A DNA stretch of 64,000 nt from Brevundimonas sp. UBA5713. GTDB lineage: Bacteria; Pseudomonadota; Alphaproteobacteria; Caulobacterales; Caulobacteraceae. The stretch lies in the NCBI RefSeq assembly GCF_002419815.1, contig NZ_DIGV01000016.1, positions 37,993-101,992 of the forward strand, read 5' to 3'. Each line of letters starts with the position of its first letter. Position 1 is the first letter of the stretch. The notes beneath the pieces were generated by a model, which was not told where the DNA came from, made no database searches, and was given only the letters and a program-made list of their open reading frames with translations. The position numbers were made by a program, and so were the translations under genes. Of this stretch, positions 49,666 to 56,957 are shown one piece after another.

Positions 49666-51567
49666 TCAGGACTTCTTGTCGGCGTCGTCCGAGACTTCCT
49701 CGAACTCGGCATCGACCACACCCTCTTCCGCCGGTTGCTCGGCGGTGCCAGCGTCACCGCCTTGTTGGGCGGCATACATGGCTTCACCCAGCTTCATCGA
49801 GGCTTGGGCCAGGGTGTTGGTCTTTTCGCGGATAGCTTCCGGATCGGTGCCGTCCTTGGCCGTCTTCAGGTCGTCGATGGCGGTCTGGATGGCGGTCTTT
49901 TCAGCTTCGCCAACCTTATCGCCGTGTTCGGCCAGAGCCTTCTCGGTCGAGTGGATCAGGGCATCTGCCGAGTTGACGGCTTCGACCAGTTCCTTGCGGG
50001 CCTTGTCAGCGGCCGCATTGGCTTCGGCTTCCTTGACCATGTTCTCGATATCCGCATCCGACAGGCCACCGTTGGCCTGAATACGGATCGAGTGCTCCTT
50101 GTTGGTCGCCTTGTCCTTGGCGGTCACGTGCACGATGCCGTTGGCGTCGATATCGAAGGCCACCTCGATCTGCGGCATGCCGCGCGGTGCCGGCGGAATA
50201 CCCATCAGGTCGAACTGACCCAGGATCTTGTTGTCCGCAGCCATCGGACGCTCGCCTTGGAACACGCGGATGGTCACAGCCGACTGGTTGTCCTCGGCGG
50301 TCGAGAAGACCTGAGCCTTCTTGGTCGGGATGGTGGTGTTGCGCTCGATCAGCGGGGTGAACACACCGCCCAGGGTCTCGATACCCAGGGTCAGCGGGGT
50401 CACGTCCAGCAGCAGCACGTCCTTGACGTCGCCTTGCAGAACGCCAGCCTGAACAGCAGCGCCCAGAGCCACGACTTCGTCAGGGTTCACACCCTTGTGC
50501 GGCTCCTTGCCGAAGTATTTCTTCACGGCTTCCTGAACCGCAGGCATGCGGGTCATACCACCGACCAGCACCACTTCGTCGATGTCCGAAGCCTTCAAAC
50601 CGGCGTCGGCCAGAGCCTTCTTGCACGGCTCGATGGTGCGGGCGATCAGGTCTTCGACCAAAGCTTCCAGCTTGGCGCGCGACAGCTTGATGTTCAGGTG
50701 CAGCGGGCCCGAGGCGTTCATGGTGATGAACGGCAGGTTGACCTCGTACTGGGTGGTCGAGGACAGTTCCTTCTTGGCCTTTTCAGCCTCTTCCTTCAGG
50801 CGCTGAAGGGCGAGTTTGTCCGAACGCAGGTCAACGCCCTGCTCCTTCTTGAACTCGTCGGCCAGGTAGTCGACCAGACGCATGTCGAAGTCTTCACCGC
50901 CAAGGAAGGTGTCGCCGTTGGTCGACTTCACTTCGAACACGCCATCGCCGATCTCGAGGATCGAGACGTCGAAGGTACCACCGCCGAGGTCGTAAACGGC
51001 GATCTTCTGACCGTCGTTCTTGTCCAGACCATAGGCCAGAGCGGCAGCGGTCGGCTCGTTGATGATGCGCAGGACTTCGAGGCCGGCGATCTTGCCGGCG
51101 TCCTTGGTGGCCTGACGCTGGGCGTCGTTGAAGTAGGCCGGAACCGTGATGACGGCCTGGGTGACGGTTTCACCCAGATAGGCCTCGGCCGCTTCCTTCA
51201 TCTTGGTGAGGGTGAAGGCCGAAATCTGTTGCGGCGAGTAGTCCTTGCCGTGGGCCTTGACCCAGGCGTCGCCGTTCGGGCCCTTCGAGATTTCGAAGGG
51301 AACCATGTCTTTGTCCTTGGCCACAACCGGATCGCCAAAGGTGCGGCCGATCAGGCGCTTGATGGCGAAGAAGGTGTTGGCCGGATTGGTGACAGCCTGA
51401 CGCTTTGCGGGCTGACCCACCAGAACTTCACCACCGTCTTGGATGGCGACCACCGACGGGGTGGTGCGAGCGCCCTCGGCGTTTTCGATCACCTTGGGGT
51501 TGGTGCCGTCCATGACGGCGACGCACGAGTTGGTGGTACCGAGGTCGATGCCGATAATCTTGGCCAT
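49666..51567 (-). CDS. dnaK: Chaperone protein DnaK (Hsp70)
   Basis: A 633-residue Hsp70. MAKIIGIDLGTTNSCVAVMD opens it, AYFNDAQRQATKDAG and DLGGGTFDVSILEIGDGVFE give the ATPase motifs, and VLLLDVTPLTLGIETLGGV marks the substrate domain. The lid ends in DAEFEEVSDDADKKS, with the conserved EEV-type end. ATG 51567 was chosen at the universal MAKIIGIDLG start; open sequence upstream is leader. A sigma-32-like promoter lies about 170 bases ahead. Confidence 0.97.
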   Translation of the reverse strand: MAKIIGIDLGTTNSCVAVMDGTNPKVIENAEGARTTPSVVAIQDGGEVLVGQPAKRQAVTNPANTFFAIKRLIGRTFGDPVVAKDKDMVPFEISKGPNGDAWVKAHGKDYSPQQISAFTLTKMKEAAEAYLGETVTQAVITVPAYFNDAQRQATKDAGKIAGLEVLRIINEPTAAALAYGLDKNDGQKIAVYDLGGGTFDVSILEIGDGVFEVKSTNGDTFLGGEDFDMRLVDYLADEFKKEQGVDLRSDKLALQRLKEEAEKAKKELSSTTQYEVNLPFITMNASGPLHLNIKLSRAKLEALVEDLIARTIEPCKKALADAGLKASDIDEVVLVGGMTRMPAVQEAVKKYFGKEPHKGVNPDEVVALGAAVQAGVLQGDVKDVLLLDVTPLTLGIETLGGVFTPLIERNTTIPTKKAQVFSTAEDNQSAVTIRVFQGERPMAADNKILGQFDLMGIPPAPRGMPQIEVAFDIDANGIVHVTAKDKATNKEHSIRIQANGGLSDADIENMVKEAEANAAADKARKELVEAVNSADALIHSTEKALAEHGDKVGEAEKTAIQTAIDDLKTAKDGTDPEAIREKTNTLAQASMKLGEAMYAAQQGGDAGTAEQPAEEGVVDAEFEEVSDDADKKS

Positions 51568-51735
51568 GGCCTTGTCTTTTTCACTCCTTGCGGCGGGCGA
51601 TGCGGCGGCCTTGAAAAGCGCCGCGCTTGACCGCCCCCAGTTGGGCTTGAGACGCCTCCCCGGCAAGCCGGATCGGCAGAAATTGTTTCGGTTCAAACCC
51701 CCATCACATTTGGGGTTATCACCGCTTGGCTCCGG

Positions 51736-51766
51736 ATATGGGAAAGTCCCTCGTCCCTGCAAGGGC
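51736..51766 (-). promoter_or_regulatory. Sigma-32-like heat-shock promoter of dnaK
   Basis: On the minus strand CCCTTGCAG, 13-base spacer, TCCCATAT. This compares well with CCCTTGAA - 13 to 17 - CCCCATnT of the heat-shock consensus. It leaves a leader of about 160 bases before dnaK. No CIRCE element was seen, consistent with sigma-32 control. Confidence 0.55.
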
Positions 51767-51857
51767 TTGAAACGCCATATGCGGCTCCCAACGAGAGTTT
51801 TTTGCAATCCTTACTGCAAAGCTCGACCGTAGTGGCATTCGTGCCTATCTGGACTCC

Positions 51858-52487
51858 ATGGCCTATCCCGCAAAGCCCTGGACCGAAACGGACACCGGAC
51901 TGGACGGCTTTCGTCTGTGGCCGGGGCTTTTGGACACCGACACCCAGAAGGCCTTGCTCCACGATGTTCAGACGCGCGTGGCCCGCGCCCCTTTCTATCA
52001 GCCTGCCACACCCGGTGGACGGCCCTTTTCGGTACGGATGACCAATTTCGGCCCGCTGGGCTGGGTGTCGGACAAACAGGGCTATCGCTATCAGCGCACC
52101 CATCCGGTGATGCACCAACCGTGGCCGGACATCCCGCCGTTATTGCTGGATCTGTGGCGCGACCTGACCGGATGGCCCGAACCGCCCGATGCCTGTCTGG
52201 TAAACCTATATCATGACACCGCCCGCATGGGTCTGCATCAAGACAAGGACGAGGCCGATCTGGGCGCGCCGGTGCTGTCGATCTCTTTAGGCGACACGGC
52301 GGTGTTCCGCTTTGGTCCGGCCGAGGGTGGCGGCACGAGGTCCGTCAAACTGGCGTCCGGCGATGTGTGCGCCCTGACAGGGCCAGCGAGACTGGCACGG
52401 CACGGTATTGATCGCCTGCTGGTCGGATCATCGACCTTGGTGCCTCAGGGCGGGCGCATTAATCTGACGCTGCGCAAGGCACTCTAG
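51858..52487 (+). CDS. alkB: Alpha-ketoglutarate-dependent DNA repair dioxygenase AlkB
   Basis: A 209-residue Fe(II)/2-oxoglutarate demethylase for 1-methyladenine and 3-methylcytosine. The iron site is HQD in MGLHQDKDE plus the His of ARHGIDRLL, and the 2-oxoglutarate Arg pair is in RINLTLRKAL. LVNLYHDTARMGLH and ISLGDTAVFRFG are typical AlkB stretches. Divergent from dnaK; the genes upstream and downstream show no functional link. Confidence 0.94.
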   Translation: MAYPAKPWTETDTGLDGFRLWPGLLDTDTQKALLHDVQTRVARAPFYQPATPGGRPFSVRMTNFGPLGWVSDKQGYRYQRTHPVMHQPWPDIPPLLLDLWRDLTGWPEPPDACLVNLYHDTARMGLHQDKDEADLGAPVLSISLGDTAVFRFGPAEGGGTRSVKLASGDVCALTGPARLARHGIDRLLVGSSTLVPQGGRINLTLRKAL

Positions 52488-52571
52488 ATCGCACAGTTTG
52501 ACAAAACTGCGTTTTGACATTCGGCCAGCGTGGCCTTTTCATCGGCACTTCACCCGCAGCAGGACACGCCG

Positions 52572-53483
52572 ATGACCATTCTGACGACGCCCGAAGGCCG
52601 CACACCCGACCAGATCGCGCCCACCCGACGCGGATTGGGCGTGGTAGCCGCTGGCGGGGCCATGTTCGCCGCCTATGCTCCCGCCGCCTTCGCCCAATCA
52701 GCAACGCCGGTGCGCACATCGACCGACGGCCTGATCGAGGCCGAGATTACCTATCCGGCATCGGGCAGGTTTGAACTGCCCGCCTATGTGGCGCGGCCAC
52801 AAGGCGATGGGCCGCATCCTGTGGTCATCGTCGTGTCCGAGATCTTCGGCGTGCACGAATATATCCGCGACGTCGCCCGCCGTCTGGCCCATCAGGGCTA
52901 TGTGGCCATTGCGCCGGCCTTTTTCGTGCGAGTGGCCGATCCGGCCCCTCTGAGCGACTTCCAGCAGGTGATCGCTATCGTCAATCAGGCCGGATACGAG
53001 CAGGTGATGGGCGATGTGGCCGGTGCGCTGGCCTGGGCCGAGGCCCAGCCGTTTGCAGACGCCAGCCGCGCGGGGATTACCGGCTTTTGCTGGGGCGGCA
53101 AGGTGGTGTGGCAGGCCGTGGCGCGCTTCCCGCAGCAACTCAAGGCCGGCGTGGCGTGGTATGGCCGCCTGTCGCCTGCTGCCAATGCCACGCCCGAGCA
53201 GATCGAGGCCGGCAAGCCGTGGCCGATCGATCTGGCCAGCGAACTGGGTGCCCCCGTCATCGGCCTTTATGGCGATCAAGACAGCGGTATTCCCAACGAT
53301 ACAGTCGCCGCCATGAACAAGGCGCTGGGAGAGGCGGGCAAAACCGACAGCCACATTACCCTTTATGAAGGGGCACAGCATGGCTTCCATGCCGACTATC
53401 GCCCCATGTACAACCCCGCCGCCGCAGCCGAGGCCGAACAGCGTATGTTCGTCCATTTCGCCACCTTCGTGAAAGGCAGCTAA
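52572..53483 (+). CDS. Dienelactone hydrolase family protein, likely exported by Tat
   Basis: A 303-residue alpha/beta hydrolase. The N-terminus has a twin-arginine motif, PTRRGLGVVAAGGAMFAAYA, then PAAFAQS, so export is probable. The catalytic Cys of dienelactone hydrolases is in GITGFCWGGKVVW, with the Asp in GLYGDQDSGIP and His in YEGAQHGFHADYRP. No aromatic-degradation cluster surrounds it, so the physiological substrate may be a general lactone or ester. The ATG at 52572 follows CAGCAGGAC. Confidence 0.88.
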   Translation: MTILTTPEGRTPDQIAPTRRGLGVVAAGGAMFAAYAPAAFAQSATPVRTSTDGLIEAEITYPASGRFELPAYVARPQGDGPHPVVIVVSEIFGVHEYIRDVARRLAHQGYVAIAPAFFVRVADPAPLSDFQQVIAIVNQAGYEQVMGDVAGALAWAEAQPFADASRAGITGFCWGGKVVWQAVARFPQQLKAGVAWYGRLSPAANATPEQIEAGKPWPIDLASELGAPVIGLYGDQDSGIPNDTVAAMNKALGEAGKTDSHITLYEGAQHGFHADYRPMYNPAAAAEAEQRMFVHFATFVKGS

Positions 53484-53503
53484 CGCCAAGGGCCAATAAT
53501 GCA

Positions 53504-53541
53504 AAAGCCCGCCGATCCGGACAGATCGGCGGGCTTTGTTT
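53504..53541. terminator. Bidirectional rho-independent terminator
   Basis: AAAGCCCGCCGATC (53504-53517) pairs perfectly with GATCGGCGGGCTTT (53524-53537), then GTTTT. It separates the hydrolase gene from grpE. Confidence 0.9.
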
Positions 53542-53560
53542 TCTCCGACGCTAAAACCGA

Positions 53561-54184
53561 TTAGGCCTTTTCGTCGAGGTTCTTGCCCACTTCGGCATCG
53601 GCACCATAGCCACCGGCAGCCGCACCCGAACCCTTGGCGGCGACGACAACCATGGCGGCACGCACGGTCCGGTCAAACAGGGCATAGCCCGGTTGCAGGG
53701 TCTGGATGACCTTGCCGCCCTGCACCGTCTCGGACGGCTGCTCCATCATGGCTTGATGCAGGTTCGGATCGAAGACATCGCCCGCTTCCGGCGCGACCTT
53801 CTTCAGACCATTGGCCTCGAAAGCCGACAGCAGCGATTTTTGCACCAGCTCAAGGCCGGTCACCAGGCTGGCGGTTGCGCCTTCGGAATCCTTGGGCGCC
53901 GCTTGCAGAGCGCGTTCAAGGCTGTCGGCCACGCCCAGCAGATCCTTGGAGAAGCGCTGAATGGCATAGGCACGCGCATCGTTCAGCTGGGTCTCGCTGC
54001 GGCGCTTGGTGTTTTCAGCCTCGGCGGCGGCGCGCAGGGCGCGGTCGCGCCACTGGTCGCGCTCGGCGATCAGGGCGTCCAGCGCATCAAGGCCGTCGTC
54101 GTCCTGTTCCGTCTCGGGGGTATCGATCGACTCTTGGAGGTCTTGCTCGAGTTGATCCCGGGTCTCTTCGTTATGGTCCGTCAC
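53561..54184 (-). CDS. grpE: Nucleotide exchange factor GrpE
   Basis: A 207-residue DnaK cofactor. An acidic N-terminal tail (EQDDDGLDALDA) is followed by a long coiled coil with RALRAAAEAENTKRRSE and RFSKDLLGVADSLERAL. The C-terminal beta domain has FDPNLHQAMMEQPSE and PGYALFDRTVRAAMVVVA. It ends with a Gly/Ala-rich tail. Its start overlaps the stop of hrcA by 4 bases, so hrcA-grpE is one translational unit. Confidence 0.95.
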   Translation of the reverse strand: MTDHNEETRDQLEQDLQESIDTPETEQDDDGLDALDALIAERDQWRDRALRAAAEAENTKRRSETQLNDARAYAIQRFSKDLLGVADSLERALQAAPKDSEGATASLVTGLELVQKSLLSAFEANGLKKVAPEAGDVFDPNLHQAMMEQPSETVQGGKVIQTLQPGYALFDRTVRAAMVVVAAKGSGAAAGGYGADAEVGKNLDEKA

Positions 54185-55266
54185 GTTTCCTGTCCGTCCA
54201 GAATCCGGCCCAGCACCCGGGCGGTATAGTCCACCAACGGGATGACACGGGCATAGTTCAATCGGGCGGGTCCTATCACGCCAATCGCGCCAAGGACACG
54301 CTGTCTGCCCGACATATAGGGAGCCGCAATCACTGCGGAACCCGAAAGCGAAAATAGTCTGGTTTCTGCGCCGATATAGATGCGCACCCCCTGTGCCGCA
54401 CCAACATCGTCCAGCAGGCCGATCAGCTGTTCCTTCTGCTCCAGATCATCGAACAGCACCTTGACCCGCTCGATGTCTTCGGCGGCGCTGTTGTCCTGCA
54501 GCAGATTGGCGCGGCCGCGCACGATCAGGCTGCGGTCACGTTCGCCCTGCCCTGTCCAGGCGGCCAGCCCCTGCTCGACCAGACGCGCTGCCGCAGCATC
54601 CAGCTCGCGGCGGGCCACCTCGACCTCGGCCTTCATTTCCTGACGCGCATCGGCCAACGGGCGGCCTTTCAGGCGCTGGCTAAGGAAGTTGGAGGCTTCT
54701 TGGAGTACAGAAGGGGTCACCCCTGCGCTGAGCGGCATCAGGCGGTTTTCAATCGTGCCGTCCTCGGCCACCAGAACCGCCAGCGCCTGATCTTGTGCCA
54801 GCTTCACAAACTCGACGTGGCGAACGCCTGACTCGCTGATCGGGGTGGCAACGATCCCTGCCCCGCCCGCCAAACCCGACAACAGGGCCGAGGCCGCTTC
54901 CAGCGCTTCTTCGACATTGTTGGAGCGGCCCTTGTGCGCGACATCACCCAGACGGGCGTCGATCTCGCGGCGCTCTTCCAGCCCGATGTCCCCGACCTCC
55001 ATCAGGCCGTCAACAAACAGGCGCAAACCCGCATGGGTGGGCGCACGCCCTGCCGACGTATGGGGTGACAGCAGCAGACCCGCCTGGGTGAGCTGCTGCA
55101 TGGTATTGCGGATCGAAGCGGACGACAGGGTCACCCCGCCGCGCTGGATGGTGTGGGAGCCGACCGGCTCACCCGTTTCCAGATAGGTTTCGACCACACG
55201 CCGGAAAATATCGCGGGCCCGCGCATCCAGCGTGGACAGACCCGGTGTCGGATGGATCAAACTCAT
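54181..55266 (-). CDS. hrcA: Heat-inducible transcription repressor HrcA
   Basis: A 361-residue repressor of CIRCE-controlled chaperone operons. The winged-helix N-terminus has ARDIFRRVVETYLETGEPVG and SSASIRNTMQQLTQAGLLLS. The GAF-like middle and dimerisation parts follow, with IGAETRLFSLSGSAVIAAPY near the C-terminus and GVIGPARLNYARVIPLVDYT at the end. GGAGGAGG precedes the ATG. No CIRCE dyad (TTAGCACTC with its inverted partner) was found in this window, so its main target, presumably groESL, is elsewhere. Confidence 0.94.
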   Translation of the reverse strand: MSLIHPTPGLSTLDARARDIFRRVVETYLETGEPVGSHTIQRGGVTLSSASIRNTMQQLTQAGLLLSPHTSAGRAPTHAGLRLFVDGLMEVGDIGLEERREIDARLGDVAHKGRSNNVEEALEAASALLSGLAGGAGIVATPISESGVRHVEFVKLAQDQALAVLVAEDGTIENRLMPLSAGVTPSVLQEASNFLSQRLKGRPLADARQEMKAEVEVARRELDAAAARLVEQGLAAWTGQGERDRSLIVRGRANLLQDNSAAEDIERVKVLFDDLEQKEQLIGLLDDVGAAQGVRIYIGAETRLFSLSGSAVIAAPYMSGRQRVLGAIGVIGPARLNYARVIPLVDYTARVLGRILDGQET

Positions 55267-55489
55267 AAATCCTCCTCCGTTCCAGCCATGCCTTGCCGTC
55301 CAGCACGGCCAAGGCGATCTTCTCTATCAAATAGCCTGCACCCCGCAGGGATAAAGCCCACACCTCAAACATAGCTGTGGGTCACCCGCCTCGGTCCATC
55401 AAGCCCTGACAACTGTCGGAGCGTGGAAAGGGGGGACAGGCTGCCGGTTTCGAGATAAGCACCGCTGAAGCTGTTTCCAAGGATACCCT

Positions 55490-56209
55490 ATGCGCCCCTC
55501 CAACCGCACCCCCGACCAACTCCGCACTGTCACGCTGGAAACGGGTGTGACCCGCTATGCCGAAGGTTCGTGCATGGTCAGCTTTGGCCATACCAAGGTG
55601 CTGGTCACCGCCTCCGTCGAGGAAAAGGTGCCCGGCTGGATGCGCAACACCGGCAAAGGCTGGGTGACCGCTGAATACGGCATGCTGCCGCGCGCGACAC
55701 ACACCCGTGGCCGCCGTGAAGCCGCTGCGGGCAAACAGTCGGGCCGCACACAGGAAATCCAGCGCCTGATCGGTCGCTCCTTGCGCGCCGTGGTCGATCT
55801 GGAAGCTCTAGGCGAGCGTCAGGTGGTCGTGGACTGTGACGTCATTCAGGCCGATGGCGGCACCCGTACCGCCTCGATCACCGGCGCGTGGGTGGCCATG
55901 GCCATCGCCTTCAAAAAGATGGTCGAGGCCGGCACCCTGACCAAGAGCCCCATCCTTGACCAAGTCGCGGCGGTGTCGTGCGGCATCTACAATGACGTGG
56001 CCGTGCTGGACCTCGATTACGACGAGGATTCCACCGCCGAGGCCGACAGCAACTATGTGCTGACTGGCGATGGCAATATCGTCGAGATTCAAGCCACCGG
56101 CGAAAAGCGTGGCTTCAGCCGCGCCGAGTTCGACCAGTTGTTCGCCTTGGCTGAAAAGGGCTGCACCGAGCTGTTTGCCTTGCAGAAAGAGGCCGTCGAG
56201 GAGGCATAA
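55490..56209 (+). CDS. rph: Ribonuclease PH
   Basis: A 239-residue phosphorolytic exoribonuclease for tRNA 3' ends. MRPSNRTPDQLRTVTLETGV, GWVTAEYGMLPRATHTR, RRVE-like GRRE, QEIQRLIGRSLRAVVDLEAL, DCDVIQADGGTRTASITGA (phosphate-binding and active site) and VDLDYDED-like LDLDYDEDS are all present. Full length for the family. It is divergent from hrcA, as is common in alphaproteobacteria, and followed by a good terminator. Confidence 0.96.
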   Translation: MRPSNRTPDQLRTVTLETGVTRYAEGSCMVSFGHTKVLVTASVEEKVPGWMRNTGKGWVTAEYGMLPRATHTRGRREAAAGKQSGRTQEIQRLIGRSLRAVVDLEALGERQVVVDCDVIQADGGTRTASITGAWVAMAIAFKKMVEAGTLTKSPILDQVAAVSCGIYNDVAVLDLDYDEDSTAEADSNYVLTGDGNIVEIQATGEKRGFSRAEFDQLFALAEKGCTELFALQKEAVEEA

Positions 56210-56220
56210 AAACCATCAAG

Positions 56221-56247
56221 GGGCGGAGAGACATCTCCGCCCTTTTT
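56221..56247 (+). terminator. Rho-independent terminator of rph
   Basis: GGGCGGAGA (56221-56229), loop GACA, TCTCCGCCC (56234-56242) and TTTTT, 11 bases after the stop. Confidence 0.9.
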
Positions 56248-56327
56248 CATTTTGTGGCTCACAAAAATGAACAGTAACGCGGCCTGAGGCTTCCCATTCC
56301 ATAATCAAGGAAGGGAAAGGACACTCC

Positions 56328-56693
56328 ATGTTTATCAAGACGACCCTCATGGCCGGTCTGTCGTTGATGGTCCTGCCATTGGCCGCCTGCAGCAATGAAG
56401 GCACGCCACCGCAGTCTGCACCGGAAAGTCCAGCCATTGCCGCGCCCGAAACGCCGGCGCCGCCCGTGGCACCGACCGCATCGGCTGCCGTAGCCGATAG
56501 CCCCCAATCGTGTCTGAGCGAACGCGGCAAGGTGGCCGCCGATCGTCTGGTCGAGCGTTGTCTCGCTGTCAGCGGTGCCACGCGCCCGCCATGTAATGTT
56601 CAGAACCCCTGCGCGATGATGGAAAACGAGATCACGCGCAACTGCGACAGCTGGCCCGCCGATGGCACCAAGCCCGCAGAATGCGCCGCTTAA
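56328..56693 (+). CDS. Small Cys-rich lipoprotein of unknown function
   Basis: A 121-residue predicted lipoprotein: TTLMAGLSLMVLPLAACSN with lipobox LAAC. A Pro/Ala-rich linker (about 25-60) follows. The C-terminal half has six Cys (QSCLSE, ERCLAV, PPCNVQNPCAM, NCDSW, AECAA) that could form three disulfides. AAGGGAAAGGA precedes the ATG. I do not recognise the family. Confidence 0.75.
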   Translation: MFIKTTLMAGLSLMVLPLAACSNEGTPPQSAPESPAIAAPETPAPPVAPTASAAVADSPQSCLSERGKVAADRLVERCLAVSGATRPPCNVQNPCAMMENEITRNCDSWPADGTKPAECAA

Positions 56694-56732
56694 ACGCGAC
56701 CTCCAGTAGAGCGAGCGATGGTGCCCAATCAT

Positions 56733-56868
56733 GCGCTCAAGTAGCGAGCTCCCGTGGAGCGAGCGATAGCGCCCTAATATGCGCTCAAGTAGCGAGCTCC
56801 CGCGAAGCGAGCGATAGCGCCCTAATATGCGCTCAAGTAGCGAGCTCCCGCGAAGCGAGCGATAGCGC
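56733..56868. repeat. Three tandem copies of a 48-base unit containing the dispersed hairpin element
   Basis: Hairpins at 56733-56772, 56781-56820 and 56829-56868, each with outer arms GCGCT/AGCGC and conserved CAAGTA. The period is exactly 48 bases, with only three differences in the first copy. A decayed fourth unit lies before 56733. There is no spacer diversity, so this is not a CRISPR array. Confidence 0.8.
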
Positions 56869-56906
56869 CTGACAGGAGACTTCGCCTTCTGTCACAACAA
56901 AGAAAA

Positions 56907-56934
56907 AACCCGCCGGACGAATGTCCGACGGGTT
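56907..56934 (-). terminator. Rho-independent terminator of pnp
   Basis: On the minus strand AACCCGTCGGAC, loop ATTC, GTCCGGCGGGTT (one G-T type mismatch), then a run of T. It begins 24 bases after the pnp stop. Confidence 0.85.
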
Positions 56935-56957
56935 TTCTCTTTGTGACTTAGAAAGTC

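Noticed and set aside
55169..55372. 67-codon minus-strand frame before hrcA
   Set aside because: It starts in the hrcA leader and runs out of frame into hrcA. The real hrcA start has a strong GGAGGAGG site.
51568..55489. CIRCE operator for HrcA near dnaK or hrcA
   Set aside because: No TTAGCACTC with a GAGTGCTAA partner was found in either upstream region.
56701..56870. CRISPR array
   Set aside because: The 48-base units are direct tandem repeats with an 8-base linker that is the same each time. There are no unique spacers and no cas genes.
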